The translations under genes and the position numbers were made by a program. Shown in pieces: positions 52,046 to 60,636 of a DNA stretch of 64,000 nucleotides. The notes under the pieces are model-generated. The model did not search any database and was not told where the DNA came from. It saw nothing but the letters and a program-made list of their open reading frames with translations. Positions within the stretch are counted from its first letter, which is position 1. Each line of letters starts with the position of its first letter. The DNA is taken from contig WHTJ01000004.1 in the NCBI GenBank assembly GCA_009377795.1, positions 40,366 to 104,365 on the forward strand, given 5' to 3'. The stretch is from Propionibacteriales bacterium (GTDB taxonomy: Bacteria > Actinomycetota > Actinomycetes > Propionibacteriales > Nocardioidaceae).

Positions 52046-52129
52046 CCAGATCTGCAATCTCGGCGCGAGTTGTCCACAACCCTCGCGCCGAGATTGCGCA
52101 TCTGGTCGTTCTCTCGCGCCGAGATTGCG
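52046..52129. repeat. Dispersed hairpin repeat, family A, three copies
   Basis: One forward TGCAATCTCGGCGCGA (52053-52068) and two inverted copies (52083-52098, 52114-52129). The first two build a 24-bp hairpin between 52046-52069 and 52082-52105 with two mismatches and a 12-nt loop. It lies between the convergent PLP gene and gpsA, so a terminator role is likely. Confidence 0.78.
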
Positions 52130-52153
52130 CCAATGTCCGTTCCAGGGTCGGAG

Positions 52154-53155
52154 TCAGTCGCGTTCGGGCTTGGCGGTACGCGAGATCAGGCTGGTGAGCA
52201 TCTCCATCGGCATCATCTCGTTCCGCACGACCGCGGTGACGTGCTCCACGATCGGCGTCTCCACCCCGTGCGCGGTGGCGAGATCGAGGATCGGCTGGCA
52301 CGACTTCACGCCCTCGGCCACCTGGCGGGTCGATCGGACGATGTCCGTGACCGTCATGCCCTGACCGAGCTTCTCGCCGAACGTGCGATTGCGGGACAAC
52401 GGCGACGAGCAGGTCGCCATCAGGTCCCCCATGCCGGCCAGTCCGGAGAACGTGTGGACGTCGGCACCCAGCGCCACGCCCAGACGGGCGATCTCGGCGA
52501 GTCCGCGGGTGATGACCGACGCCCTGGTGTTGTCACCGAACTCCAGCCCGACGGCCATCCCGACCGCCAGCGCGATGACGTTCTTGGTGGCGCCGCCGAG
52601 CTCGCATCCGATGACGTCGGTGTTGGTGTACGGCCGGAAGGCCGCGGTGTGGCAGATCTTCTGGATCCCGCGTGCCATCGACTCGTCGGCGCATGCGACC
52701 ACGCTGGCCGCCGGCTGGCGGAGGGCGATCTCGCCGGACAGGTTGGGGCCGCTGACCACGCCGATCCGCTCCGGCCCGGCGCCGGTCAGTTCCGCGATCA
52801 CCTCGCTCATCCGCTTCGACGTACCCAGCTCGACGCCCTTCATCAGGCTGAGGATCACCAGCTCGTCGTGGAGGAGCGGCGCCCATTCGGCGAGGTTCTG
52901 TCGCAGGGTCTGGGACGGAACCGCGAGTACGGCGAACTCGGCGCCGGTCAGCACCTTCTCCGGGTCGTGACTGGCATTGATCGAGTCCGCCAGCCGGAGC
53001 CCGGGCAGATACTCGGGGTTCTCGTGATCGGCGTTGATCGACTCGCACACCGACTCCCGCCGGCCCCAAATCGAGACCTCGTTCCCGGCGTCCGCAAGCA
53101 CCACCGAGAACGCCGTACCCCACGATCCAGCGCCGAAAACCGCCACCTTGGTCAT
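52154..53155 (-). CDS. gpsA: Glycerol-3-phosphate dehydrogenase (NAD(P)+)
   Basis: GpsA reduces dihydroxyacetone phosphate to glycerol 3-phosphate for phospholipid synthesis. The Rossmann motif VAVFGAGSWGTAFSVVLADA opens the protein. SLMKGVELGTSKRMSEVIAE, VVSGPNLSGEIALRQPAASV, GGATKNVIALAVGMAVGLEF and GLAGMGDLMATCSSPLSRNR follow in order. The length is 333 residues. The start overlaps the plsC stop by four bases, consistent with a plsC-gpsA operon for the phosphatidate pathway. Confidence 0.96.
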   Translation of the reverse strand: MTKVAVFGAGSWGTAFSVVLADAGNEVSIWGRRESVCESINADHENPEYLPGLRLADSINASHDPEKVLTGAEFAVLAVPSQTLRQNLAEWAPLLHDELVILSLMKGVELGTSKRMSEVIAELTGAGPERIGVVSGPNLSGEIALRQPAASVVACADESMARGIQKICHTAAFRPYTNTDVIGCELGGATKNVIALAVGMAVGLEFGDNTRASVITRGLAEIARLGVALGADVHTFSGLAGMGDLMATCSSPLSRNRTFGEKLGQGMTVTDIVRSTRQVAEGVKSCQPILDLATAHGVETPIVEHVTAVVRNEMMPMEMLTSLISRTAKPERD

Positions 53156-53916
53156 CGAGAGCCCTTCTTGCGTGCACGCCTGCGCCGGTTGGGGTTGCCG
53201 ATCTCGGGCGTGTCATGAGCCTTCGGATCGAAGCGTACGTCAGGAGCCGATGCACCGCGGATCCGTTCCAGCAGCGCCGTGATCGCTGCCATGATGCGAT
53301 CGGTCGCCTCGTGCAGCACCTCCGGGGTCAGGGGCTTGTCCCGAAGGTCGTCGAGATCCACCGGGTCCCCGGCGAGTACGTGCACAGTCTTCCTCGGAAG
53401 AAGCCGCGGTTTCTTGGTGTACGGCCACAGGATCTCCTGCGGACCCCAGTGTGCGGTCGGGACCACCGGACACCCCGTCGCCAGGGCGATCCGCGCCGCC
53501 CCCGTCTTGCCGACCATGGGCCACAGGTCGGGGTCACGGGTGATCGTGCCCTCAGGATGGACGATGACAGCCTCGCCACGCCCGACCGCCTCGACCGCGG
53601 CGCTGAACGCATGGGACGCGTCCCGCGACTGGCGGTAGACCGGGATCTGACCGCCACTCGCGATCACCCGGCCGACCACCGGCACCTCGAACACCGCCGC
53701 CTTGGCCAGATAGCGCGGGATGCGGCCGGCGTCGTACACGAAATGCGCGTAGGTCATCGGGTCGACATGCGAGACGTGGTTGACGACGAGTACGCAGCCG
53801 CCCGTGGCCGGGATCTTGTCCACGTCCCGCCAGTCACGCCGGGTGAACACCGTCAGCAGCGGTTTCAGGACGGCGACGCACAACGTGATAGCCCACCCGC
53901 GCTTGGGCTTGGGCAT
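53152..53916 (-). CDS. plsC: 1-acyl-glycerol-3-phosphate acyltransferase
   Basis: PlsC adds the second acyl chain to lysophosphatidate at the inner membrane face. Motifs are VVNHVSHVDPMTYAHFVYDA (block I, NHxxxxD), GGQIPVYRQSRDAS (block II), IVHPEGTITRDPD (block III) and VVPTAHWGPQ (block IV). The basic tail ends in NRRRRARKKGSR. The length of 254 residues is usual. Confidence 0.94.
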   Translation of the reverse strand: MPKPKRGWAITLCVAVLKPLLTVFTRRDWRDVDKIPATGGCVLVVNHVSHVDPMTYAHFVYDAGRIPRYLAKAAVFEVPVVGRVIASGGQIPVYRQSRDASHAFSAAVEAVGRGEAVIVHPEGTITRDPDLWPMVGKTGAARIALATGCPVVPTAHWGPQEILWPYTKKPRLLPRKTVHVLAGDPVDLDDLRDKPLTPEVLHEATDRIMAAITALLERIRGASAPDVRFDPKAHDTPEIGNPNRRRRARKKGSR

Positions 53917-54018
53917 CGCGAGCTCCTTTCGGTCCCGGGGCGGCGCGCCCGGACGTGACGACTCAGTGTGGCTGTCCGCGTGTGCCGGTGTCGAGGAGGG
54001 GTGGCAGGATCGTCTCCG

Positions 54019-54666
54019 ATGTCATTTGCTGACCCAGGATGGGTCGTCGTCGTACCCGTGAAGCACAGCAGCGTAGCCAAGTCCAGGCTGGCGAACCTCA
54101 GCGCGCGGGCCCGCGCCGTGCTGGCCCGCGCGTTCCCGCTGGACTGCGTCGCCGCCGGCCTCAGCTCGTCCGCGGTCGCCCACGTGCTGGTCGTGACCGA
54201 CGATGCCACGGTCGCGGCCACCGTCCGGGATCTGGGTGCGTCCGTGGTGGCCGACGAGCCGGACTCCGGACTCAATCCGGCCCTGATCCACGGATGCACC
54301 CACGCCCGGGAGCACTGGGGAGACACCCCGGTCGCCGCGCTCTCCGGCGATCTGCCGTCGTTGCGGGCGGCGGAGCTGACCGGTGCGCTGTCGATGGCCG
54401 TCGTGCACAAGCGGGCGTTCGTCTCCGACGCGGCCGGCACCGGTACGACGATGCTCACCGCCGGGCGGGGTGTGGAGCTCGAACCGCAGTTCGGAACCGG
54501 CTCGGCCGACGCGCACCGGTCCAGCGGCGCCATCGAGCTCGACGCTTCGGAGCTGGTGACGGTGCGGCGCGACGTGGACACCGAGATGGATCTGCGCGAC
54601 GCCCTCGGTCTGGGTGTCGGCGGGCACACCCGACGGGCACTGCAGGATCTCGGCGTCGTCCTCTAG
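54019..54666 (+). CDS. fbiD: Phosphoenolpyruvate guanylyltransferase of F420 synthesis
   Basis: FbiD/CofC transfers GMP to phosphoenolpyruvate (or a related acid) to make the activated precursor of coenzyme F420. The fold has WVVVVPVKHSSVAKSRL at the start, HVLVVTDDATVAATVRDLGA, VVADEPDSGLNPALIHGCTH and VAALSGDLPSLRAAELTGAL. FVSDAAGTGTTMLTA completes it. I start at the ATG at 54019 (215 residues). It is divergent from gpsA-plsC. Confidence 0.88.
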   Translation: MSFADPGWVVVVPVKHSSVAKSRLANLSARARAVLARAFPLDCVAAGLSSSAVAHVLVVTDDATVAATVRDLGASVVADEPDSGLNPALIHGCTHAREHWGDTPVAALSGDLPSLRAAELTGALSMAVVHKRAFVSDAAGTGTTMLTAGRGVELEPQFGTGSADAHRSSGAIELDASELVTVRRDVDTEMDLRDALGLGVGGHTRRALQDLGVVL

Positions 54667-54667
54667 G

Positions 54668-54874
54668 GTGTCGGACGTGCAGGCCACCGTCGCGACCTTC
54701 GACCCCGAGACCTGGAGCGGCCGGGTCCTGCTGGACGACGGGGTCACGCTGCCGTTCGGCGCCGAGGCCCTGGCGGGCACCCGGCTACGGCACCTGCGGC
54801 CGGGTCAGCGCGTGCAGGTCACGGTGGAGGATCAGGTCATCACAGCACTACAGATACTGACGCTTTCCCGCTGA
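54668..54874 (+). CDS. Small cold-shock-like OB-fold protein
   Basis: The 68-residue product [20 protein letters not shown], then [20 protein letters not shown] and [13 protein letters not shown], has the beta-barrel pattern of cold-shock domains (an ATF.P..G.G..LLDDG motif) but lacks the classical RNP motifs. It begins at a GTG right after fbiD. A role in nucleic-acid binding is likely but unproven. Confidence 0.72.
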   Translation: MSDVQATVATFDPETWSGRVLLDDGVTLPFGAEALAGTRLRHLRPGQRVQVTVEDQVITALQILTLSR

Positions 54875-54880
54875 CGAGTC

Positions 54881-54908
54881 GGCGAGGGCGGGCACGACCG
54901 CCCTCGCC
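54881..54908. terminator. Bidirectional terminator between the OB-fold gene and hup
   Basis: GGCGAGGGCGG (54881-54891) and CCGCCCTCGCC (54898-54908) form a perfect 11-bp stem with a 6-nt loop between the convergent gene ends. Confidence 0.8.
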
Positions 54909-54921
54909 GGACCGACCCGGG

Positions 54922-55398
54922 TCAGCTCTTCTTCGCCGCCTTCTTCGCGGTGCTCTTCTTGGCCGGCGCCTTTTTGGCCGTGGTCTTCTTGGCCAGCGCC
55001 TTCTTGGCGGTGGTCTTCTTCGTCGTGGTCTTGGCCGCCGTCTTCTTCGCCGGCGCCTTCTTGGCCGTGGTCTTCTTGGCGGTGGCCTTCTTGGCCGGCT
55101 TCGGCGGCTGCGGAGCCTTTCTCACTCCGGCGAGAACCTGCTTGAGCTCCGATCCGGGCCGGAACCGGGGCACGGCGGTCTTCTTGGCTCGCTTGCGCTC
55201 ACCGGTGCGGGGATTGCGTACCATCCGCGAGGGGCGAACCACCTTCTCGAACGCACCGAATCCGGTGACGGCCACCTTCTCGCCCTTGTTAACTTCACGG
55301 ATGATCGTGTCAAACACAGACTCGAGGGCGTGCGCAGCCTGGCGGCGGTTACCGTCGTAGTGCGCCGAGATCGCCTCGATCAGCTGGTTCTTGTTCAC
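54922..55398 (-). CDS. hup: Histone-like HU protein with a lysine-rich tail
   Basis: The N-terminal 90 residues are an HU core: [40 protein letters not shown] and [20 protein letters not shown], with the DNA-intercalating RNPRTG arm. The C-terminal 70 residues are repeats of [13 protein letters not shown] type, typical of actinobacterial HupB/HupS, which bind and bridge DNA. I prefer the GTG at 55398, because AAAGGG lies upstream of it and none before the ATG at 55413. A promoter lies at 55470-55498. Confidence 0.92.
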   Translation of the reverse strand: MNKNQLIEAISAHYDGNRRQAAHALESVFDTIIREVNKGEKVAVTGFGAFEKVVRPSRMVRNPRTGERKRAKKTAVPRFRPGSELKQVLAGVRKAPQPPKPAKKATAKKTTAKKAPAKKTAAKTTTKKTTAKKALAKKTTAKKAPAKKSTAKKAAKKS

Positions 55399-55469
55399 CA
55401 GTTTCCCTTTCATGTGAACAGGGTTGCGGTCGGTCGGACGTCAAAACGTCCTGCTCGATGTTCGGGACG

Positions 55470-55498
55470 ACGTTAGGCAATCCGAGCGAAGGAGACAA
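55470..55498 (-). promoter_or_regulatory. Promoter of hup
   Basis: On the minus strand TTGTCT (55498-55493) and TAACGT (55475-55470) are separated by exactly 17 bp. The start would be near 55463. A perfect hairpin GGACGT-CAAA-ACGTCC (55436-55451) lies in the leader, which could act on hup mRNA stability or translation. Confidence 0.55.
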
Positions 55499-55690
55499 TC
55501 ACCCACGCGGAAATCTGTGGACAAATTTCCTTACCCCATTGCTCAAGACCGTACCCCGAACCTCTGGTCACGAGATGTGCCATCGTAGACCTTGCGCGTC
55601 CGACATATTGCACAGTCCCGGATTCAGTTGTGGACAAGCGGAAACACGCGGGCATGCAACCCCTTAAGGTGTCCCTCACGTAGGAGGGGT

Positions 55691-56248
55691 ATGAAGCAGG
55701 ACAGCCGAGAAGAGCAGTTCCGCACGTACGTCACCCGGAACAGAGGACCCCTGCTCCGCACGGCGACCCTGCTCGCCTCCGGCGATTCGCACCGGGCGGA
55801 GGATCTCGTGCAGACCGTGCTGCTGCGCATGTACGTCGCGTGGCCGCGCATACGCCACGAGACACGGGACGCGTACGCCCGCAGAACCTTGGTCAACGCC
55901 CACCTGGACGAGCGGCGCCGCCCGCACCTCCGTCACGAGCGAACCCATGCCGAGCTCCCCGACGTCGTGGTCGAGGACGCCGCTCCCACCGACACCGAGA
56001 CCGCGGTCTTCCGCGCGCTGGCCGAACTGCCACCGCGGATGCGCGCCGCGGTCGTGCTCCGACATCTGTACGACGTCAGCGTCTCGGACACCGCCGATGC
56101 CCTGGGCTGCAGCGAGGGCACCGTCAAGAGCCAGACCGCCCGTGGGCTGGCTCAACTGCGAGCGGCGCTGCCCGAGCTGGCCGGCGACGGGAGTGACCAC
56201 CCGACCGGTCGCGCCGCCGACGTCGTAAAGGAGACCGCACATGAATGA
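55691..56248 (+). CDS. SigE-family RNA polymerase sigma factor
   Basis: A short ECF sigma factor of 185 residues. Region 2 is RTYVTRNRGPLLRTATLLAS with DSHRAEDLVQTVLLRMYVAW and RIRHETRDAYARRTLVNAHL; region 4 is LPPRMRAAVVLRHLYDVSVS followed by DTADALGCSEGTVKSQTARG. The pattern matches the SigE (SACE) family of actinobacteria, a group used for cell-envelope and stress responses. AGGAGG at 55682-55687 precedes the ATG at 55691. The next gene overlaps its end, the usual sigma/regulator pairing. Confidence 0.92.
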   Translation: MKQDSREEQFRTYVTRNRGPLLRTATLLASGDSHRAEDLVQTVLLRMYVAWPRIRHETRDAYARRTLVNAHLDERRRPHLRHERTHAELPDVVVEDAAPTDTETAVFRALAELPPRMRAAVVLRHLYDVSVSDTADALGCSEGTVKSQTARGLAQLRAALPELAGDGSDHPTGRAADVVKETAHE

Positions 56249-56927
56249 CATCAAGCAGTTGCTGAACGAAGCGACCCGATCTGTCGAGGCCGTGCCGTCC
56301 GCGGAAGTGGTCGAGGCCGACGTGCGTCGCGGCCGGGCCGCGTTGGCCCGGGCACGACGCCGCAGGACGATCCGGAACTCGGTGATCGGCATGGCCGCCA
56401 CGTTCGCGTTGGTCGGGGGCTCAATCACCGTCGGCGGCCTCGGCGACTCCGACCGAGCCGCCGTACCGTCGGACCCGAGAGCGGGATCGAGCGAAGCCAC
56501 CGCGAAAGAGCCAGGAACGGCGACCGGTGTGCGCCTCGTCGCCTACACCGGGAAACAGCCCGACGGCTTCATCGTGGATCGGGTGCCGGAGGGCTGGTTC
56601 ATCCAGGGTTCGAGGGCGTACTCGCTGACCATCGCCCCCGAAGGCGACACCAGCCATCCCGACGGCTTCGTGGGCAAGCTGGTGGTCATGCTCTTGTCCA
56701 GAACCGGGCCGCAGGAGCTGCCGAAGAACGGTGAGCCGGTCAAGGTCGGCGACCAGGACGGTGTCGTCGTACACCAGGACGCCTCCGACACTCTCACCTA
56801 CCGGGACGGCGAGGGACACATCGTCCAGGTCCAGGCATGGAAGACGCTGGGGTGGACGAACGATCGGCTCGCCGGCTTCGCCGAGGGCGTGCAGGTGACC
56901 GCGCACGCCAAGCAGGGTGTCGGCTGA
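56241..56927 (+). CDS. Membrane protein cotranscribed with the sigma factor, probable anti-sigma factor
   Basis: The 228-residue product has a basic cytoplasmic head (MNDIKQLLNEATRSVEAVPS, VVEADVRRGRAALARARRRR), one membrane helix around residues 48-68 (SVIGMAATFALVGGSITVGG) and an extracytoplasmic domain with WFIQGSRAYSLTIAPEG. Its start overlaps the end of the sigma gene by eight bases. Gene position and one membrane span suggest an anti-sigma factor, but no zinc-type anti-sigma motif is present. Confidence 0.75.
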   Translation: MNDIKQLLNEATRSVEAVPSAEVVEADVRRGRAALARARRRRTIRNSVIGMAATFALVGGSITVGGLGDSDRAAVPSDPRAGSSEATAKEPGTATGVRLVAYTGKQPDGFIVDRVPEGWFIQGSRAYSLTIAPEGDTSHPDGFVGKLVVMLLSRTGPQELPKNGEPVKVGDQDGVVVHQDASDTLTYRDGEGHIVQVQAWKTLGWTNDRLAGFAEGVQVTAHAKQGVG

Positions 56928-56940
56928 CACCGGGCCGCTC

Positions 56941-57003
56941 CGTTGACCGTGACGTTCTCGACCGACCCGCCCGCGGGTTACGTCGAAAATGTCACGGTCA
57001 GCG
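56941..57003. repeat. Dispersed hairpin repeat, family C, copy 2
   Basis: A 63-bp unit between convergent genes, with the outer stem TGACCGTGAC (56944-56953) and GTCACGGTCA (56991-57000). It shares ends and exact length with the unit at 21491-21553. Confidence 0.75.
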
Positions 57004-57018
57004 TGAGTCGGTCGGCCG

Positions 57019-57621
57019 TCAGGCCGAGCGGGCGGGCAGCGTGCGCGGCTTCAACGAGTTGCGTGACGACTCGTACGCCGTGATGTCCGCCTCGTGCGAG
57101 AGCGTGATCCCGATGTCGTCCAGACCCTCGAGCAGACGCCAGCGGGTGTAGTCGTCGATGTCGAACCCGGCCGTGAAATCGCCGGCGCGTACCTCGCGAG
57201 CCTCCACGTCCACCGTGACCTCGACGGCGGGATCGGACTCGACCAGGGACCACAGCCGCTCCACGACGTCCTGCTCGACCTTCGCGGCCAGCAGTCCGGT
57301 TTTGCCGGCGTTGCCGCGGAAGATGTCACCGAACCGCGACGACACGACCACGCGGAACCCGTAGTCCTGCAACGCCCATACGGCGTGCTCCCGAGAGGAT
57401 CCGATGCCGAAGTCCGGACCGGCGATGAGAACGGTCCCGTCGGCGTACTCCTCCCGGTTGAGCGGGAACTCCGGGTCGGCCCGCCACGCCGCGAAGAGAC
57501 CGTCCTCGAACCCAGTGCGGGTGACCCGCTTGAGGTACTCGGACGGGATGATCTGGTCGGTGTCCACGCTGCTGCGACGCAGCGGGATCGCCCGACCGGT
57601 GTGCACGCTGAACTTCTCCAT
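57019..57621 (-). CDS. leuD: 3-isopropylmalate dehydratase small subunit
   Basis: LeuD forms the isomerase of leucine synthesis with LeuC. It has [60 protein letters not shown] and [20 protein letters not shown]. The length of 200 residues is normal. It lies 16 bp downstream of leuC. Confidence 0.96.
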   Translation of the reverse strand: MEKFSVHTGRAIPLRRSSVDTDQIIPSEYLKRVTRTGFEDGLFAAWRADPEFPLNREEYADGTVLIAGPDFGIGSSREHAVWALQDYGFRVVVSSRFGDIFRGNAGKTGLLAAKVEQDVVERLWSLVESDPAVEVTVDVEAREVRAGDFTAGFDIDDYTRWRLLEGLDDIGITLSHEADITAYESSRNSLKPRTLPARSA

Positions 57622-57637
57622 CTCGCTCCGCCCTCTC

Positions 57638-59035
57638 CTACAGGTCGGCCGGCGAGGCCAGCCGTCCGGTGACCGCGGTCGCCGCCGCTACGAGCGGCGA
57701 GACCAGATGCGTACGGCCACCTTTTCCTTGTCGACCTTCGAAATTCCGATTCGAGGTAGAGGCGCTCCGCTCGCCCGGTGCAAGCTGGTCCGGGTTCATC
57801 CCCAGGCACATCGAGCAACCCGCGCCACGCCATTCGGCGCCGGCCTCCTTGAAGATCACGTCGAGGCCCTCGTCCTCGGCCTGCAGGCGCACTCGCGCCG
57901 AGCCGGGTACGACGAGCATCCGGGTCGACTCCGCCACGGTGCGGCCCTTGATGACCTGGGCGGCGGCGCGAAGGTCCTCGAGCCGGCCGTTGGTGCACGA
58001 GCCGACGAAGACCGTGTCGATCGCGATGTCCCGCATCGGCGTGCCCGCGGAGAGCCCCATGTAGGCCAGCGCCTTGTCCGCGGCGATCCGGTCGCCCTCG
58101 TCGCCGAAGTCGCCGGGATCGGGTACGGCGCCGCCCAGCGGCACGCCCTGCCCGGGATTCGTACCCCACGTGACGAACGGGGTCATCGCCGACCCGTCCA
58201 GCACGACCTCCCGGTCGAACGTCGCGTCGTTGTCGGTCACCAGGCTGCGCCAGTACTCGACCGCGGCGTCCCACTCCGAGCCGCTCGGCGCGTGTGGGCG
58301 GCCCCGCAGATAGTCGAAGGTGACGTCGTCCGGCGCGACCATGCCGGCCTTCGCCCCCCATTCGATCGACATGTTGCAGAGCGTCATGCGGGCCTCCATC
58401 GACAGCCCGCGGATGGCCTCGCCGCGGTACTCCACGACGTGGCCCTGTCCCCCACCCGTGCCGACCTTCGCGATCAGCGTCAGGACGAGGTCCTTGGCGG
58501 TGACCCCCTCCGGAAGGGTGCCGTCGACGGTCACGGCCATGGTCTTCGGTCGCGACTGGGGAAGCGTCTGCGTGGCCAGCACATGCTCGAGCTCGCTGGT
58601 CCCGATGCCGAACGCGAGCGCGCCGAACGCGCCGTGCGTCGAGGTGTGCGAATCTCCGCACACCACGGTCGTGCCCGGCTGGGTCAGGCCGAGCTGCGGG
58701 CCGACGACGTGCACGATCCCCTGGTCGGCGTCGCCAAGCGGATGCAGCCGGATGCCGAACTCCTCGCAGTTGCGGCGGAGTGTCTCCACCTGGGTACGCG
58801 AGACCGGGTCGGCGATCGGCTTGTCTACGTCGAGGGTAGGAACGTTGTGGTCCTCGGTGGCGAGGGTGAGGTCGGGGCGGCGAACGCGGCGACCGGCCAG
58901 CCGCAGCCCGTCGAATGCCTGGGGGCTGGTGACCTCGTGTATGAGGTGCAGGTCGACGAACAGCAGGTCGGGCTCGCCGTCACTGCGGCGTACGACGTGC
59001 TCGTCCCACACCTTCTCGCTGAGAGTGCGGCCCAT
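57638..59035 (-). CDS. leuC: 3-isopropylmalate dehydratase large subunit
   Basis: LeuC carries the [4Fe-4S] cluster that converts 2-isopropylmalate to 3-isopropylmalate. Motifs include [60 protein letters not shown] (first cluster Cys) and [15 protein letters not shown] (the CxxC cluster ligands). The length of 465 residues is normal. The gene is divergent from ndgR, its likely regulator. Confidence 0.97.
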   Translation of the reverse strand: MGRTLSEKVWDEHVVRRSDGEPDLLFVDLHLIHEVTSPQAFDGLRLAGRRVRRPDLTLATEDHNVPTLDVDKPIADPVSRTQVETLRRNCEEFGIRLHPLGDADQGIVHVVGPQLGLTQPGTTVVCGDSHTSTHGAFGALAFGIGTSELEHVLATQTLPQSRPKTMAVTVDGTLPEGVTAKDLVLTLIAKVGTGGGQGHVVEYRGEAIRGLSMEARMTLCNMSIEWGAKAGMVAPDDVTFDYLRGRPHAPSGSEWDAAVEYWRSLVTDNDATFDREVVLDGSAMTPFVTWGTNPGQGVPLGGAVPDPGDFGDEGDRIAADKALAYMGLSAGTPMRDIAIDTVFVGSCTNGRLEDLRAAAQVIKGRTVAESTRMLVVPGSARVRLQAEDEGLDVIFKEAGAEWRGAGCSMCLGMNPDQLAPGERSASTSNRNFEGRQGKGGRTHLVSPLVAAATAVTGRLASPADL

Positions 59036-59106
59036 TTCACGCCTTTCCTAGGGCGAATTCGTGTGGTGAACTTGCTTCTCGTAATTTGAGACGGCAATAT
59101 CAAGCC

Positions 59107-59826
59107 ATGGACAATAGTAGCGGAGTCGGCGTTCTCGACAAGGCCGCAGTCGTCCTAGGCGCTCTCGAGGCAGGGCCGGCGACCCTGGCCGCACTGGTAC
59201 AAGCGACTGGGCTGGCCCGGCCGACGGCCCACCGGCTCGCGGTGGCCTTGGAACATCATCGACTGGTCACCCGGGACATGCAGGGCCGGTTCATGCTGGG
59301 CCCGCGACTCGGTGAACTGGCGGCCGCCGCCGGTGAGGACCGGCTGCTGGCGGCCGCCGGTCCCGTGCTCGCCCGGCTGCGCGACATCACCGGGGAGTCT
59401 GCGCAGCTGTTCCGGCGGCAGAGCGAGTTCCGGGTCTGCGTCGCGTCGGCCGAACGACCCTCGGGGCTTCGGGACACCATCCCGGTCGGTAGCCAGCTGA
59501 CCATGAAGGGCGGCTCGGCGGCACAGATACTGCTGGCGTGGGAGGAGCCCGAGCGGATGCACCGCGGGCTTCAGGAGGCGGTGTTCTCGGCCGCGGCACT
59601 CTCCGGGATCCGGCGCCGGGGTTGGGCCCAGAGCGTCGGCGAACGAGAGCCTGGAGTGGCCTCGGTGTCCGCACCGGTACGCTCCCCGTCGGGCAAGGTC
59701 ATCGCCGCGGTCTCGGTGTCGGGTCCGATCGAGCGGCTGTCCCGCCAGCCGGGGCGGATGCACGCGCCCGCGGTGATGGCGGCCGGCGAGCGGCTGAGCG
59801 AGTCGCTCCGCCGAACCGGCGAGTGA
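59107..59826 (+). CDS. ndgR: IclR-family regulator of NdgR type
   Basis: The N-terminal winged helix reads GVLDKAAVVLGALEAGPATL, AALVQATGLARPTAHRLAVA and LEHHRLVTRDMQGRFMLGP; the effector domain has TIPVGSQLTMKGGSAAQILL and VSAPVRSPSGKVIAAVSVSG. NdgR of Streptomyces and LtbR of Corynebacterium bind upstream of the divergent leuCD genes and control branched-chain and other amino-acid pathways. The 71-bp gap contains TCTCGTAATTTGAGA, a candidate operator near 59078-59094. I start at the ATG at 59107. Confidence 0.9.
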   Translation: MDNSSGVGVLDKAAVVLGALEAGPATLAALVQATGLARPTAHRLAVALEHHRLVTRDMQGRFMLGPRLGELAAAAGEDRLLAAAGPVLARLRDITGESAQLFRRQSEFRVCVASAERPSGLRDTIPVGSQLTMKGGSAAQILLAWEEPERMHRGLQEAVFSAAALSGIRRRGWAQSVGEREPGVASVSAPVRSPSGKVIAAVSVSGPIERLSRQPGRMHAPAVMAAGERLSESLRRTGE

Positions 59827-59836
59827 CTTGGTAGTG

Positions 59837-59897
59837 GTTGCGTGGCGCGTTCCGGTTGCGATTCGGCGAAATCTTGAGCCATTTCGCGCCACGCAAC
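59837..59897. repeat. Dispersed hairpin repeat, family B, copy 2
   Basis: GTTGCGTGGCGCG (59837-59849) and CGCGCCACGCAAC (59885-59897) form a perfect 13-bp stem around 35 nt, between convergent ndgR and the membrane-protein gene. It shares its ends with 14096-14158. Confidence 0.75.
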
Positions 59898-59902
59898 GCC
59901 GC

Positions 59903-60325
59903 CTACGCGGCGGCGAGCAGACCGACACCCAGGCTGATCACACCCAGCGCCAGCATGGTCGCCCCGATGTACACCAGTGCGATCAGGCCGTTCGGCTGCT
60001 CCCGTCCTCTGCCCATGGAGGAAAAGAAGAAGCCGGCCGGCATGAGGATCGCCGCGATCGCCACTCCGCTTCGGGACAGCCAGCTCCAGACGCCGGTCTG
60101 ATCGGTCGCGTCGGCGAAGATTTGGCACAGCAGCGCGAGGATCACCAGCGCCCCGGCATGTCCATGCCCGGCGCGGGCGAAGCTCTTCTGGAACTCGTTC
60201 AGCGGTTGTCGGCCGCGGGCCACCGTGACCAAGAACAGGCCGCCGGTCTCGATGGTGACGATCGCCAGCAGCAGAATGCCGGCCAATGTGAGTGACGCCT
60301 GCGACAGCGCGATCTCTCCGGTCAT
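59903..60325 (-). CDS. Integral membrane protein of unknown function
   Basis: The 140-residue product MTGEIALSQASLTLAGILLL has about four membrane helices, with SFARAGHGHAGALVILALL in the middle containing two His that could bind a metal or haem, and PAGFFFSSMGRGREQPNGLI. The pattern resembles small actinobacterial membrane proteins of the DoxX-unrelated kind, but I cannot name it. I choose the ATG at 60325, which has GGGAGGG upstream, over 60352. Confidence 0.78.
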   Translation of the reverse strand: MTGEIALSQASLTLAGILLLAIVTIETGGLFLVTVARGRQPLNEFQKSFARAGHGHAGALVILALLCQIFADATDQTGVWSWLSRSGVAIAAILMPAGFFFSSMGRGREQPNGLIALVYIGATMLALGVISLGVGLLAAA

Positions 60326-60549
60326 GTCGTCCCTCCCTTGTGCCTCTGTCAAGAAACCGTGTGTGGATCTCCGCGCTCACGGCCACCAGCGAGGTGTCCG
60401 TACCCACGATCTAGTACTACCTGCGGAAGTCGGCCACGGGGGTGACCGAAGTTGGTGAGAGGTGGGAATGGTGAGCTGACCCGGCGTGCGCCGGAGTCGT
60501 CTGCGCGTGACGACGGGCCACCGTGAAGTTCCGGACAGAGTTCCGGCTG

Positions 60550-60571
60550 GGTCACCTGAGGGTCATCTGCA
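60550..60571 (+). promoter_or_regulatory. PHO-box-like direct repeat upstream of the second GDPD gene
   Basis: Two adjoining 11-bp units, GGTCACCTGAG and GGTCATCTGCA, match the Streptomyces PHO-box consensus of G-G/T-TCA-YYY-R-G/C repeats to which PhoP binds. The preceding GTTCCGGCTGG may be a weaker third unit. The box lies 66 bp before the start codon. The remainder of the 311-bp gap from 60326 to 60636 shows no gene. Confidence 0.7.
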
Positions 60572-60636
60572 CGTCGCGCGGGGTCGACAGCGTTGAAGTC
60601 GCCCCAATCCGTATCGACCCAGTCGGGAGATCCTCC

